DNA from: JAHDFB01 sp965658745
GTDB lineage: Bacteria > Bacteroidota > Bacteroidia > Chitinophagales > Saprospiraceae
Reading direction: 5' to 3'
Length of the DNA: 64,000 bases
Assembly: GCA_965658745.1 (NCBI GenBank)
Contig: CBFHTK010000010.1
Span: forward strand, 57,302 to 121,301
The notes below the pieces were generated by a model. It was not told where the DNA came from. It saw only the letters and a list, made by a program, of their open reading frames with translations, and did no database searches. This document shows, in pieces, positions 8,471 to 17,566 of this stretch. Made by a program: the position numbers and the translations under genes. Numbering within the stretch: position 1 is the stretch's first letter; each line of letters begins with the position of its first letter.

Positions 8471-9616
8471 ATGAAATTTGCTACAAAAGTCATTCACGGA
8501 GGTTTAAAACCTGATCCCCTGACTGGCGCGGTAATGACGCCAATCTATCAGACATCCACTTTTGCTCAAGAAAGTCCCGGTGTCCACAAAGGGTATGCCT
8601 ATGCAAGATCTAAAAATCCTACGCGTGAAGCTTTAGAAAACAATCTTGCAGCGCTAGAAAATGGAAATCACGCTATATCCTTTGGGTCAGGGTTAGCAGC
8701 ACAAGATGCGGTTATGAAAACTTTAAGTCCAGGCGACGAAGTCATTTCTACCAGCGATCTCTACGGCGGAACCTACCGCCAAATGATGAAAGTCTATGCT
8801 AAATATGGTATCAAGTTCCATTTCGTAAATATGGATGATCCACAAAATATCCAATCTCATATCAATGCTCACACCAAACTAATCTGGCTTGAAACGCCCA
8901 CCAATCCGATGCTCAGCATTGTTGATATTGAAGCAATAACTAAAATAGCAAGAGCAAATGGTGTCTTATCACTAGTTGACAATACCTTTTCTTCGCCGTA
9001 TTTACAAAACCCATTGAATCTAGGAGCCGATATAGTGCTCCATTCAGCTACTAAATATCTAGGTGGTCATAGCGACGTAGTCAACGGCGCAATCATTGTC
9101 AATGATCAAGAACTACACAAGCAAATTCGCTTCATTCAAAATTCCTGCGGAGCAATTCCAGGACCACAGGACTGCTTTCTTATACTAAGAGGCATAAAGA
9201 CATTACATCTTCGAGTGCAACGCGCCTGTGATTCTGCAAGACTCATTGCATCACATTTAGAAGCACATGATAAAGTATCAAAAGTATTCTACCCAGGATT
9301 TACAGATCACAAGGGACATGAAGTAGCAAAAAGACAAATGCGCGATTTTGGAGGTATGCTTAGTTTTGACTTGAAAGTAAATACGCAAGAAGCTTCTTTC
9401 AAAGTTCTTAGCAATACCAAATATTTCACCCTTGCTGAATCCCTAGGCGGTGTCGAGTCACTTATTGGACATCCAGCTAGCATGACGCACGCGTCAATAC
9501 CTAAAGAGGAAAGACTCAAAGTGGGTTTGACGGATTCACTTATCAGACTAAGCGTCGGAGTTGAAGACCCTGACGATTTAATTAATGATCTAGATCGAGC
9601 TCTTAGTAAAATCTAA
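8471..9616 (+). CDS. Cys/Met metabolism PLP-dependent enzyme (cystathionine gamma-synthase/lyase type)
   Basis: 381 residues. The PLP-binding lysine is K195 in SATKYLGGHSD; the upstream cofactor segments FGSGLAAQDA and SDLYGGTYRQ and the arginine-containing YARSKNPTREALE are those of the trans-sulfuration family. The LVDNTFSSPYLQNP segment carries the cofactor-contacting aspartate. Members act as cystathionine gamma-synthase, cystathionine lyase or methionine gamma-lyase; sequence alone does not separate them. It has its own transcription unit after the gyrB terminator and is followed 4 bp later by a small SRPBCC-like gene. Confidence 0.92.
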   Translation: MKFATKVIHGGLKPDPLTGAVMTPIYQTSTFAQESPGVHKGYAYARSKNPTREALENNLAALENGNHAISFGSGLAAQDAVMKTLSPGDEVISTSDLYGGTYRQMMKVYAKYGIKFHFVNMDDPQNIQSHINAHTKLIWLETPTNPMLSIVDIEAITKIARANGVLSLVDNTFSSPYLQNPLNLGADIVLHSATKYLGGHSDVVNGAIIVNDQELHKQIRFIQNSCGAIPGPQDCFLILRGIKTLHLRVQRACDSARLIASHLEAHDKVSKVFYPGFTDHKGHEVAKRQMRDFGGMLSFDLKVNTQEASFKVLSNTKYFTLAESLGGVESLIGHPASMTHASIPKEERLKVGLTDSLIRLSVGVEDPDDLINDLDRALSKI

Positions 9617-9620
9617 TTGT

Positions 9621-10166
9621 ATGAAACGAATTTCACTTTATGCTGCACTAGTTTTCGTAATCTTACTTTTGGGCATATTCGCATTAGGGTATATGCTTGA
9701 AAGTACAAAGTTCGAACACAAAATCACAATCCAGGCACCTATCGAGAAAGCTTTTAAAAACATAGCCAGTCATGAATTAAAGCCACTACTTTATCGAGAT
9801 ATTACAGCCGATGGAACTATTATCGAAGATTATGAAGAAGGCAATACATCGAAAGTCTGTTATGGAGACGAAGATTTAAAATGCTTTACTGAAGAAATCT
9901 TAAAGATAGATTCCTTACATGAGCTTTCGCTCAAAACTGTAGCATCGAGATTTACCACAACCACAAATATTTATTTCACACCAAGCTATCTCAGAACAAA
10001 GCTGCATATCAAAGAGGATATCAGAGGAAATTCGGCATTTGATCGAGCCATGCTATATTTTATAAAAAATCCAGTCCTGAAGCATCGCAAAAACTACTAT
10101 AAGCTGATCAAATCTGCCGTTGAATCAACACCTGACTACGATATTAATCCCGAAGAGCTAAAATAG
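9621..10166 (+). CDS. Membrane-anchored SRPBCC-like protein
   Basis: 181 residues. A hydrophobic helix at about 6-26 is followed by FEHKITIQAPIEKAFKNIA, the usual first strand and helix of SRPBCC/START-like domains, and by a strand-rich middle with a C-terminal helix (KHRKNYYKLIKSAVEST). It starts 4 bp after the PLP enzyme stop, so the two are likely co-transcribed. It is a shorter relative in architecture of the protein at 4096-5100. No ligand or partner can be named. Confidence 0.65.
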   Translation: MKRISLYAALVFVILLLGIFALGYMLESTKFEHKITIQAPIEKAFKNIASHELKPLLYRDITADGTIIEDYEEGNTSKVCYGDEDLKCFTEEILKIDSLHELSLKTVASRFTTTTNIYFTPSYLRTKLHIKEDIRGNSAFDRAMLYFIKNPVLKHRKNYYKLIKSAVESTPDYDINPEELK

Positions 10167-10209
10167 TAGTACCTCACAAAATCACACGACCTATCAAAAT
10201 GGTAATAAT

Positions 10210-10227
10210 TTCTTCATGTATGAAGAA
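10210..10227 (+). promoter_or_regulatory. 18-bp palindrome, candidate operator
   Basis: TTCTTCAT GT ATGAAGAA is a perfect 8-bp inverted repeat. It ends 12 bp upstream of a TATATTTG -7 box (10240-10247), so it occupies the place where the -33 element would be. This position suits a regulator of the isomerase promoter. No T-run follows. Confidence 0.45.
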
Positions 10228-10239
10228 TAGTTTAATATG

Positions 10240-10247
10240 TATATTTG
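10240..10247 (+). promoter_or_regulatory. -7 box upstream of the phosphoglucose/phosphomannose isomerase gene
   Basis: TATATTTG matches TAnnTTTG and lies 77 bp before the ATG, giving a leader of about 70 bases. The -33 region is replaced by the palindrome at 10210-10227. Confidence 0.5.
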
Positions 10248-10324
10248 AGGATTTTTAAGCGATGGTAAAATTAAACATTGACTAATCGCTATTTATTTAG
10301 ACCATAAATCACAAACATAATACT

Positions 10325-11317
10325 ATGATGAATCAACTAATTGCTCGATTTCCAGCTCAGCTTAAAGAAGCTTTGGAAATAGGAAGAGCAGCAAAAATTA
10401 ACGCACCTGAACACGAAATTAGAAATATCTATGTCGCTGGATTGGGAGGATCAGGAATTGGAGCTGATTTCGTACACGAGTTTGTAAAGAATGAGTGTAC
10501 TGTACCTTTTACAATCGGGAAAGGCTATCAGGTTCCAGCGTCAGTTGGAAAAAACACCTTGGCAATCTGTTCTTCTTACTCTGGAAATACTGAAGAGACA
10601 CTTGAGTCTTATCATCAAATAGAAACAACAGGCGCTAAAATCATCATTGTCACATCAGGTGGCAAGCTTATGGAAATAGCAAAAGAAAAAGGCTACGATT
10701 ACATTCAACTTCCAGGTGATTGGCCTTCACCTAGGGCTTGTTTGGGATTCTCCCTAGTACAACAACTATTTATCCTAGAAAAATTGGAATTAACAGGTGA
10801 TTCCTATACTAAAAGTATTGAGAAATCAATCGGTCTTATTGAGCGAGAAATGGACGATATCAAAGTTGAAGCTCGTAAAATAGCGCAAGTACTAGATAAA
10901 AAGATTCCAATTATCTACACGACAGACCGAATGGAATCTGTTGCTGTTCGTCTTAGACAACAAATAAATGAGAACGCGAAAATGCTTTGTTGGCATCATG
11001 TGATTCCTGAAATGAATCATAATGAATTAGTGGGATGGAAAGACAAGAGCGATAAATGGGCAGTTGTTTATTTGAGAAACGAGGACGATTACGACCGAAA
11101 TGCCAAGCGTATAGATATCAATAAAGAGATTATCAGTAGTTACGCGGATACAATCATAGAGATTTATAGCAAAGGTAATGACCTAGTAGAAAAGGCTATG
11201 TATCTTGTACACTTTGGCGACTGGATATCGTGGTACCTAAGTGAACTTCACGGAGTCGATAGTATCGAAGTAGATGTTATTGATTACTTGAAAGGAGAGC
11301 TAGCAAAACTTAAGTAA
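10325..11317 (+). CDS. Bifunctional phosphoglucose/phosphomannose isomerase (SIS domain)
   Basis: 330 residues. The first SIS domain carries VAGLGGSGIGADF and SSYSGNTEETL, the sugar-phosphate-binding Ser/Thr loops; the second half has IIYTTDRMESVAVRLRQQIN and an EMNHNELVGW segment with the catalytic glutamate and histidine characteristic of the archaeal/bacterial bifunctional PGI/PMI family. It interconverts glucose-6-P or mannose-6-P with fructose-6-P. Two consecutive ATG codons (10325, 10328) make the exact start uncertain by one residue. A strong terminator follows. Confidence 0.92.
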   Translation: MMNQLIARFPAQLKEALEIGRAAKINAPEHEIRNIYVAGLGGSGIGADFVHEFVKNECTVPFTIGKGYQVPASVGKNTLAICSSYSGNTEETLESYHQIETTGAKIIIVTSGGKLMEIAKEKGYDYIQLPGDWPSPRACLGFSLVQQLFILEKLELTGDSYTKSIEKSIGLIEREMDDIKVEARKIAQVLDKKIPIIYTTDRMESVAVRLRQQINENAKMLCWHHVIPEMNHNELVGWKDKSDKWAVVYLRNEDDYDRNAKRIDINKEIISSYADTIIEIYSKGNDLVEKAMYLVHFGDWISWYLSELHGVDSIEVDVIDYLKGELAKLK

Positions 11318-11350
11318 TAGATAACAACAAGACTAATGAATGTATCAACG

Positions 11351-11380
11351 AGCCACCTTTGAAAAGAGGTGGCTTTTTTG
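11351..11380 (+). terminator. Intrinsic terminator after the isomerase gene
   Basis: AGCCACCT (11351-11358) pairs with AGGTGGCT (11367-11374), followed by a T-run. It lies just beyond the end of the convergent glycosyltransferase gene, but the T-run serves only the plus strand. Confidence 0.85.
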
Positions 11381-11383
11381 TTT

Positions 11384-12502
11384 CTATGTTGTTCTCCTTC
11401 CACGCCAATTGTACGGACGACCGATTAAACCAGAAACTCCTGCAAAGAGAATATAAATAGCATGCACCAAAAAAGATGGGATAAAGTATCTCAGTAAGTG
11501 TTTTTGCTTAAAAAAGAGATTCACTTGCGTCAAAAAGGCGTAGTCTATCGTTCCTTTTATGAACAACTGAAATAAAGCAATAAAAAACGATAATCCTCCT
11601 GTAAATGGACTTAGGAAGAGGTTCAAAAAAATAGAGGCAACAAGTACAAATATAAATGCGGATGCAAATCGATCTTTGGACGAGACGTAGGCTGTAGCTT
11701 TTGATGCCCATCTTCTTCTTTGCTGTATCAAATTTTTCCAGCCAGAAACTGCTTGAGTGGAGATAACTGCATCGCTGTCTTTTTGGAAATGTACTTTGGA
11801 CTTATCCATCGCAATAAATTGATGTAATAAGAACACGTCATCGCCACTTGCGAGGTCTTTTCGAGGAATCTCTCCTATTTCACGGTACGCCTTTTGGGCG
11901 AAAGCCATATTTGCTCCATTGGCTAAATAACTTCGATCTGCCTTCAAACCTCCAGCAGTAACACCCATCATCGCGAGCATATCAAATGCTTGAAAACGAT
12001 CCACGAGATTACGGTACTTACCAATCTTGACAGGGCCAAGCACCATATTGGCTGCTTTTGTCTGAAAAGGACTCACCATTGAACGAATCCATGACTCAGG
12101 AACAATACAATCGCTATCGGTACATAGAATTACACTACCTGTAGCTTTAGAAAAACCAGCTTCCAGCGCCTCTTTCTTAAAGCCTTTGGGCTCTTGAAGT
12201 ACGACAAGCCTATCATCAGAAAGGCTACTCAGAATCTCATGCGTTTTATCTGTCGAACCGTTATCAACTACAACTAATTGAAGTTTATCATGAGGATAGT
12301 CAGCTTTCAAAACAGATTCAACACATGCTCGAATAACAAGCTCCTCATTATATGCAGCTATTACTACACTGACGGACGGAACTTCAGCTGACTCAATGTC
12401 GGGAATAGCAGTTGTCGCATTCCATCCATCTAGATAGGACATAATCAGAAAAATGTAGGCAATTGTAATGCCTAGACTGAGAAGAAATAGAATGTATATC
12501 AC
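11384..12502 (-). CDS. Membrane-bound family 2 glycosyltransferase
   Basis: 372 residues. An N-terminal membrane helix (about 2-22) precedes a GT-A domain: SVVIAAYNEE nucleotide-sugar loop, VVVDNGSTDKT, the metal-binding aspartates in LCTDSDC, a DDVFLLHQ segment and the acceptor-site QRRRW. Hydrophobic helices fill about 280-365. The layout is that of processive or polyprenyl-linked glycan synthases. Translation starts at GTG 12502, which shares one base with the TAG stop of the upstream gene, so translation is probably coupled. Sugar donor and acceptor are unknown. Confidence 0.87.
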   Translation of the reverse strand: MIYILFLLSLGITIAYIFLIMSYLDGWNATTAIPDIESAEVPSVSVVIAAYNEELVIRACVESVLKADYPHDKLQLVVVDNGSTDKTHEILSSLSDDRLVVLQEPKGFKKEALEAGFSKATGSVILCTDSDCIVPESWIRSMVSPFQTKAANMVLGPVKIGKYRNLVDRFQAFDMLAMMGVTAGGLKADRSYLANGANMAFAQKAYREIGEIPRKDLASGDDVFLLHQFIAMDKSKVHFQKDSDAVISTQAVSGWKNLIQQRRRWASKATAYVSSKDRFASAFIFVLVASIFLNLFLSPFTGGLSFFIALFQLFIKGTIDYAFLTQVNLFFKQKHLLRYFIPSFLVHAIYILFAGVSGLIGRPYNWRGRRTT

Positions 12503-12939
12503 TATCTCCGTTCCCTGTTTCTTTTCTCCATTTCTCGTAGCTCGAGATTCTCTTCTTCCAAAACCTCATACTCTACAAAGGTTTCTTGCTCTCGTTGTAC
12601 CTGTTGACCTAAATCAAAACCTGCTGATTTGGCCATACGGCCGAACAATGCGCGCATCATCAAAATGAAGAAGACAATTGGATAAAGAAATACTGAAAAC
12701 GCAATTGCCCCCACCCCATACAATGGATTCCTTTTCAGTAAGGAAAAGGTATTCTTTACATAATCGACAATCACTTTATAATTAGCTATGGCAGCCACAA
12801 TCAGAAACACCCAAGCAAATAGTGTTGCGAATGCCCAGAACCCCTTGAGCACATAAAACATGATAACCGTAAACACGATTAAAATCACAACACTCACGAC
12901 TGTTCCAGTTGTACTACCTCTATTATTTCCTTGTATCAT
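12502..12939 (-). CDS. Small membrane protein of unknown function, coupled to a glycosyltransferase
   Basis: 145 residues with three hydrophobic segments at about 10-32, 35-58 and 75-96, then an acidic/basic amphipathic tail (EEENLELREMEKRNRERR). I do not recognise a named family. The stop codon TAG overlaps the GTG start of the glycosyltransferase by one base, so it may be an accessory subunit of that enzyme (inference). The gene starts at ATG 12939, 120 bp downstream of the DksA-like gene on the same strand. Confidence 0.7.
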   Translation of the reverse strand: MIQGNNRGSTTGTVVSVVILIVFTVIMFYVLKGFWAFATLFAWVFLIVAAIANYKVIVDYVKNTFSLLKRNPLYGVGAIAFSVFLYPIVFFILMMRALFGRMAKSAGFDLGQQVQREQETFVEYEVLEEENLELREMEKRNRERR

Positions 12940-13058
12940 TATACTTCTTATTTACAATTATAACCTTGTATTCGCTTTTTAGGTTTTTAATAAATCCATT
13001 ATCCGATGAGCAGCGCGTATTCTTCGATCTGTCTATTACAAAATCGGACTTATAAACT

Positions 13059-13394
13059 CTATCGAGAAGCACATCGTACACATCTAGTACTTTCGGGCAT
13101 ATACATTAATCGAGCCGCTTGAATCGTATTATTACACATCTTGCATACTCCAAAATCTTCATTATCAATATGTGTCAAGGCAATTTTCAGTTTGGTCAAC
13201 TTAGCTTTCTTACTCCGCATAGAAGCATCGGCTACACTCTTATTATTAATAGCATCCATTCTACTGATTCGACCCAACGAATTTTCAGGGCTCACAGGCT
13301 TTGTATGCTCTTCTAGCATAGCAATCTCTTTCTCACCTTCAGAAATTAAGATTAAAATCCTTTCCTTGAGACTTGCTCGTTCATTCTTTGTCAT
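13059..13394 (-). CDS. TraR/DksA-type zinc finger protein
   Basis: 111 residues. A helical N-terminal part (about 1-80) is followed by a four-cysteine zinc finger, CKMC at 87-90 and CVRC about 17 residues later, which is the DksA/TraR signature. DksA binds the RNA polymerase secondary channel and works with ppGpp. The usual coiled-coil tip aspartate pair is not obvious here, so the protein may be a divergent relative rather than a true DksA. A TATATTTG-type box on the minus strand (13423-13430) lies about 30 bp upstream of the start. Confidence 0.75.
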   Translation of the reverse strand: MTKNERASLKERILILISEGEKEIAMLEEHTKPVSPENSLGRISRMDAINNKSVADASMRSKKAKLTKLKIALTHIDNEDFGVCKMCNNTIQAARLMYMPESTRCVRCASR

Positions 13395-13422
13395 TATGCT
13401 TTCACGCTTAATTCATTCCTTA

Positions 13423-13430
13423 CAAATATA
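13423..13430 (-). promoter_or_regulatory. -7 box of the DksA-like gene
   Basis: On the minus strand this reads TATATTTG, a match to TAnnTTTG, 28 bp before the ATG at 13394. No TTG was found at the matching upstream distance. Confidence 0.4.
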
Positions 13431-13630
13431 AATAATTGCAGACGCATAATTTATTCTGTAAAAGATCATTAATACATTGATGATGATCATCAATAAAACG
13501 CTTAGCTTATTACCTTAGACTTAATCTACATATTGACTGTAATTAGCTAGTATATTAAACTTTTCCATTTGGAATAGATTAGAAGTATATAAAAGTCTAC
13601 TTTGGATAGCAGTTATTGAATAAAAGATCT

Positions 13631-13990
13631 ATGCAATATACCTGGACATATACGGATCCTCTTAACACTATATACAATATAGGTCTTTACCACGGACTCG
13701 ATACTGGTCACGTGATGGTATATTGCAACGATAGTATTGTACTAATAGATTTCAATATCCTTGAGCAGAAAAAGTACTCATTCTATGTAGGAGAGGAATT
13801 CTTTGAATTGTTCCTCAATAAGAATGAGGATGCAAGTTTTAGCTACGAATTGAAAATAAATAACACAGTCAATACGCCGCTCAATAAACTGAGGAACGCT
13901 GAGCAAAAAAACTACAATACGCTTGCACTTGTTCTAGGTATCGCCTTCGTTGTTCTTATCGGTATTACGATTTACTTTAGTGTCAGATAG
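13631..13990 (+). CDS. Hypothetical protein with C-terminal membrane helix
   Basis: 119 residues from ATG 13631; an in-frame TTG at 13616 would add five. The first 90 residues are soluble and rich in aromatic residues (MQYTWTYTDPLNTIYNIGLY), and a single hydrophobic helix at about 96-115 ends the protein, so it is likely tail-anchored with the N-terminus in the cytoplasm. No family is recognised. It ends 3 bp from the convergent lipoprotein gene. Confidence 0.6.
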   Translation: MQYTWTYTDPLNTIYNIGLYHGLDTGHVMVYCNDSIVLIDFNILEQKKYSFYVGEEFFELFLNKNEDASFSYELKINNTVNTPLNKLRNAEQKNYNTLALVLGIAFVVLIGITIYFSVR

Positions 13991-13993
13991 GAA

Positions 13994-14539
13994 TTACTTA
14001 ACAGCGTCGTACATAAGTTCTACTGACTCTAGATCAAAGTTCCCAACAAGGCCAGTTTGAAATAGATACTCAGTTTCGCCTTGAATCTTTATTCTACGAA
14101 AATCATAGGTGAGTTCGTCTCCCTTTTTTCTTTCAAAAATAAACCCTTGCTCATCTTCTTTTATGATACGAGAAAAAGAAATCAATTGCTTGATTGCTTG
14201 CAGTTCTTCAGTCTTTCTAGCCTGAGCATCATTATTGTAGAGCTGCCCCGCTGTAATTTGGACATAAAAGTCTTCACCATCTTTGATTGTGATATCTTGA
14301 AAGAGGCCCATATCTTTCTTCTTTACTTTGGCCTCAGCTGGAGCTTTAATTTTAATAGGAATCCCTTCACTCATTAAATCCAACTCTTGTAGTTCAGATG
14401 CTGGAGAATCACAAGCTGAACCAAGCATCACTAGAACAATTCCGTATAGTAAGACTCTTCCAATATTTAAGTTGAAAGCGTTGATACTATTCGTAAATCT
14501 TGAAATGGATCGTTCTTTATATAGCATATTCAAATTCAT
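13994..14539 (-). CDS. Putative lipoprotein of unknown function
   Basis: 181 residues. A hydrophobic stretch followed by LGSAC at 39-43 forms a lipobox with C43 as the lipidation site; the preceding n-region is long, and no ATG, GTG or TTG closer to it was found apart from M5. The mature part contains no motif I recognise; it has alternating strands (GEDFYVQITAGQLY, QGFIFERKKGDELTYDFRRI). It converges on the small membrane protein gene with a 3-bp gap, and no shared terminator fits between them. Confidence 0.65.
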   Translation of the reverse strand: MNLNMLYKERSISRFTNSINAFNLNIGRVLLYGIVLVMLGSACDSPASELQELDLMSEGIPIKIKAPAEAKVKKKDMGLFQDITIKDGEDFYVQITAGQLYNNDAQARKTEELQAIKQLISFSRIIKEDEQGFIFERKKGDELTYDFRRIKIQGETEYLFQTGLVGNFDLESVELMYDAVK

Positions 14540-14628
14540 TTATTCTTGATTAATATAGCTGAGCATTAAACGTAGAGATTATTATTATTCGCATCCATAC
14601 CATGTTAAAACTCAACATGCAGCAAATA

Positions 14629-14661
14629 TAAAAAAAGCCCTCTCAAATAAATGAGAAGGCT
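14629..14661 (-). terminator. Intrinsic terminator of the T9SS protein gene
   Basis: Read on the minus strand, AGCC-TTCTCA pairs with TGAGA-GGGCT around a 6-base loop with one mismatch, followed by a run of T (14629-14635). It lies 35 bp after the stop of the upstream gene at 14697. Confidence 0.8.
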
Positions 14662-14696
14662 TCATCAATTGACATAATTGATACCTGAGATAATTT

Positions 14697-15788
14697 TTAC
14701 TCGATTTTTATAATCGACTTAACAAACTGTCCTGCTTCTGTTGTAATTACAACTCTATAAAGGCCAGAATTCATCTGCTTCAAATCAATTTCAGCATCGA
14801 GATAATCTTGATCGATTACTAACTTTCCGTCCACATCAAAAACGGACACATGAGTAACTGGAAACTCCGAGTTTACAGTAATTGTATTAGCTGTCGGATT
14901 TGGATAAACTTCAACCTCCACTCCTTGACTTTCGAAACCTACCGTTCTGATATCTGAATATTCATAGACTCCGTCATTATCTACCATTTTCAATCGATAA
15001 TACACCGTGCTAGCCGTTGCTCTTGGCAAAGGGATATTCATATCAAGATAGCTGTATTCAGCTCCTAAAGTATTTAAAGCTTGACCTTGTACCTTTGAAA
15101 TATTATTCCATGTTCTTCCGTCCATTGAACGCTCAATCTCGAAATGTGAGAAGTCTAGCTCAGAAGCAGTTTCCCATTCTAGCGTTGCGCTGTTATCGTT
15201 GTAACGTGATGCTTCAAAATAGGTTAGTTCGACAGGGAGTAATACACTTACTGGACCTTCAACAACGATTGACTGGCTATTAGAATTCCCATCTAAGTAT
15301 ACAATGGCTGGATCTGTGACTGTTGTTCCGAAAAACACGTCACTACCGATATTCGCATCTCCCGCATTCAGATTATCGTAGAAGATTTCACCAATTTTAA
15401 TTGGAGCTGCTGTAAAAAGGGTACCGGCGCCACCTCCATCAAAAACTTGAACTTCGTATCTGCTGTCATGGATAATAGCAACTGCTCCGTTATTTTGTCC
15501 AGTGACTTGACTAGATTCAATAATATTTCCAGACGTATTCCATCCAAGATCTGAAAGCTCACTAAAATCAGAAGACAAAAAAGTAGATTCTAGAGAATTG
15601 TAGTAATTCACTACAGTTAACGCGACCATTGTCTCGTCAGCAGCGGTAGATCGAGCGTATACCTCAACAATCATATTCTCAGGAGTTGAGTTGATTTCGT
15701 CAATTTGAAACGAAAAAGCAATATTCTGCGCATTGATGTTAGTTGCAAGAAAACAAATAACTAGCAATAATGAGTATATATATTTCAT
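14697..15788 (-). CDS. Secreted protein with T9SS type A C-terminal sorting domain
   Basis: 363 residues. A signal peptide (1-20, ending INAQ) is followed by an unassigned beta-rich domain (about 21-190), a fibronectin-like segment beginning LPVELTYFEASRYNDNSATL (about 188-290) with FSHFEIERSMDG, and a C-terminal sorting domain starting VEVYPNPTANTITV and ending FVKSIIKIE. This tail directs export and surface attachment through the type IX secretion system. It follows the dockerin-like gene with a 13-bp gap, so the two are probably one operon closed by the terminator at 14629-14661. Binding target is unknown. Confidence 0.87.
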   Translation of the reverse strand: MKYIYSLLLVICFLATNINAQNIAFSFQIDEINSTPENMIVEVYARSTAADETMVALTVVNYYNSLESTFLSSDFSELSDLGWNTSGNIIESSQVTGQNNGAVAIIHDSRYEVQVFDGGGAGTLFTAAPIKIGEIFYDNLNAGDANIGSDVFFGTTVTDPAIVYLDGNSNSQSIVVEGPVSVLLPVELTYFEASRYNDNSATLEWETASELDFSHFEIERSMDGRTWNNISKVQGQALNTLGAEYSYLDMNIPLPRATASTVYYRLKMVDNDGVYEYSDIRTVGFESQGVEVEVYPNPTANTITVNSEFPVTHVSVFDVDGKLVIDQDYLDAEIDLKQMNSGLYRVVITTEAGQFVKSIIKIE

Positions 15789-15801
15789 AGTAAATTTTAT
15801 T

Positions 15802-17307
15802 TTATAAATGAGCCACCTTTGATGGTACTGTGCTTACCTTAGCAAGAAAGAAATCACCAACATTTACGTTTCCATCCATGTTGATATCGAATGCATTGTA
15901 GACACCCGCTTGACTAGGAGCAGAGTTTTGTTTTGTGAGGAAGAAATCCGCTACATTAATATTTGTATCGCCATTTACATTCGCTCTAAACATGCCATAG
16001 ACACCACTACCTAAATCTATCATAGCGTCATTACTTAGTGCTGGATTGTCATATGCTTGGGGCAATCCTGAAGAAAAATCATAAAAGCTTGGGTTTTCCA
16101 AATCTAAGCCAACAGCCGATCTCATTGGTAAATGATTTCTATGAAAAATCGCTACAATTGAACTAGGTGTTGCATCTTTTATCGCCGGATTTTGACCATT
16201 TTCATCTACAATTGATCCATCTGAAAGTAGAAAAGCACTTGTTTTTCCCAAGACTGTTGATGGTGTTGTCACATCTCTCGCCTCCACTTTAATCCAATCA
16301 ACCGCTCCTGCAGGAACTGCAGAAACTGTTAGTGGTGCATCTGTATACGGCGATGTTAAAGGAAGAGTCAAATTCTCAGTCATCACTCCTCCAGAATAAG
16401 GTCCTTGTAAAAACACAGCTAAATCAGCCTTCCCATAAAAATTCTTTCCGGTCAAATCACTTGCGTTATTACTAGAAGTTGCAGTTACTGTCGTAGCAGT
16501 AGCAGCTCCTGTAGCAAATTCCCATTCGTTGGCCTCATATCTTGCACCTACAATATCAGCTAGTGTTCCATTTACATCTTCAGCCGTATTAATAAAAGTT
16601 CCTTCCATGTCTCCGGAGTATCCTGTGATATCCGAAGCATTAACTGTCCAATATCTAGAGATATACGAATCTGCGTCAGTTAGGAGATTTGGATGATCCG
16701 TATTTGTAACACTTGCAGAAATTTTAGACAATCCCTGAGAATAAGTACCTGAATGCACAACTGATAAAGGAGTAAAATTACTTGCATCTCCAACATCAAA
16801 TGATGCTGTTCCAGCTGCATCGGTAAATTTCTCAACTACACCAATATCATCTGTCACGAACCAACCTGTAGAACCAGTACCGTCAGTAGTAGCACCATCG
16901 GCTAATGAAACTGAATGTGCTCCAAGAACAATATTTGAAGTTCCGACGAAATTAACCGCCTCTGTCACTTCCATGTCATCCATAAGAACTACATCTCCAG
17001 CTGTCTTCTCGTTTTTCACGATGGCAAGTGAAGCTCCATTAGTCGTGAATTCGCTATTCGCACCACCAGTAAAAATAATCTCTGAAGCAGCACCTGAAAC
17101 AAGCGTCGCAGTATTATTGAAATTATCCTTAACTTTTAAAATCCCATTATTGGTGATCGTACCTGCATTACTATTGTCAATATCACCTTCTACGACCAGA
17201 GTCGCATTTTGCTGAATGACAATGGTCCCTCCATCATTGATCAACTGCGCCGATAGGCCCGAGGCGACAAACAAGAGAAACGCAAAAAATGTATATTTTC
17301 TCATCAT
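15802..17307 (-). CDS. Secreted, Thr/Ala-rich protein with C-terminal dockerin-like calcium repeats
   Basis: 501 residues. Signal peptide 1-20 (ends LSAQ), then a low-complexity beta-rich body resembling autotransporter-like or cell-surface repeats (TIVIQQNATLVVEGDIDNSN, TITNNGILKVKDNF). The C-terminus has two EF-hand-like loops about 35 residues apart, NVNGDTNINVADFF and DINMDGNVNVGDFF, the layout of a type I dockerin. No T9SS sorting tail follows; the protein ends 15 residues after the second loop. Dockerins bind cohesins, but no cohesin is visible in the window. It is co-directional with the T9SS protein gene 13 bp downstream, which may display it (inference). Confidence 0.78.
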   Translation of the reverse strand: MMRKYTFFAFLLFVASGLSAQLINDGGTIVIQQNATLVVEGDIDNSNAGTITNNGILKVKDNFNNTATLVSGAASEIIFTGGANSEFTTNGASLAIVKNEKTAGDVVLMDDMEVTEAVNFVGTSNIVLGAHSVSLADGATTDGTGSTGWFVTDDIGVVEKFTDAAGTASFDVGDASNFTPLSVVHSGTYSQGLSKISASVTNTDHPNLLTDADSYISRYWTVNASDITGYSGDMEGTFINTAEDVNGTLADIVGARYEANEWEFATGAATATTVTATSSNNASDLTGKNFYGKADLAVFLQGPYSGGVMTENLTLPLTSPYTDAPLTVSAVPAGAVDWIKVEARDVTTPSTVLGKTSAFLLSDGSIVDENGQNPAIKDATPSSIVAIFHRNHLPMRSAVGLDLENPSFYDFSSGLPQAYDNPALSNDAMIDLGSGVYGMFRANVNGDTNINVADFFLTKQNSAPSQAGVYNAFDINMDGNVNVGDFFLAKVSTVPSKVAHL

Positions 17308-17566
17308 AAAAATTTATCAGATTATTTTCAACAAAAACAATTTCAATGGCTAATCCTATTTATCTCGGAATCAGTACTTTTAAAAATTGTTTAAAGAATA
17401 TTTAATATAGCTACTAACATCCTCAATATAGCAACATTAATCCATTTTCTAGCAGAAAATTTAGTAAACGGTCAATTTTGACTAGTAACTGGTAATGTAC
17501 TATGTACTAAAAATTAACCGATAGTCGCTCAGACTACATACAAGACTCCCTAATAGATCAAAACGT

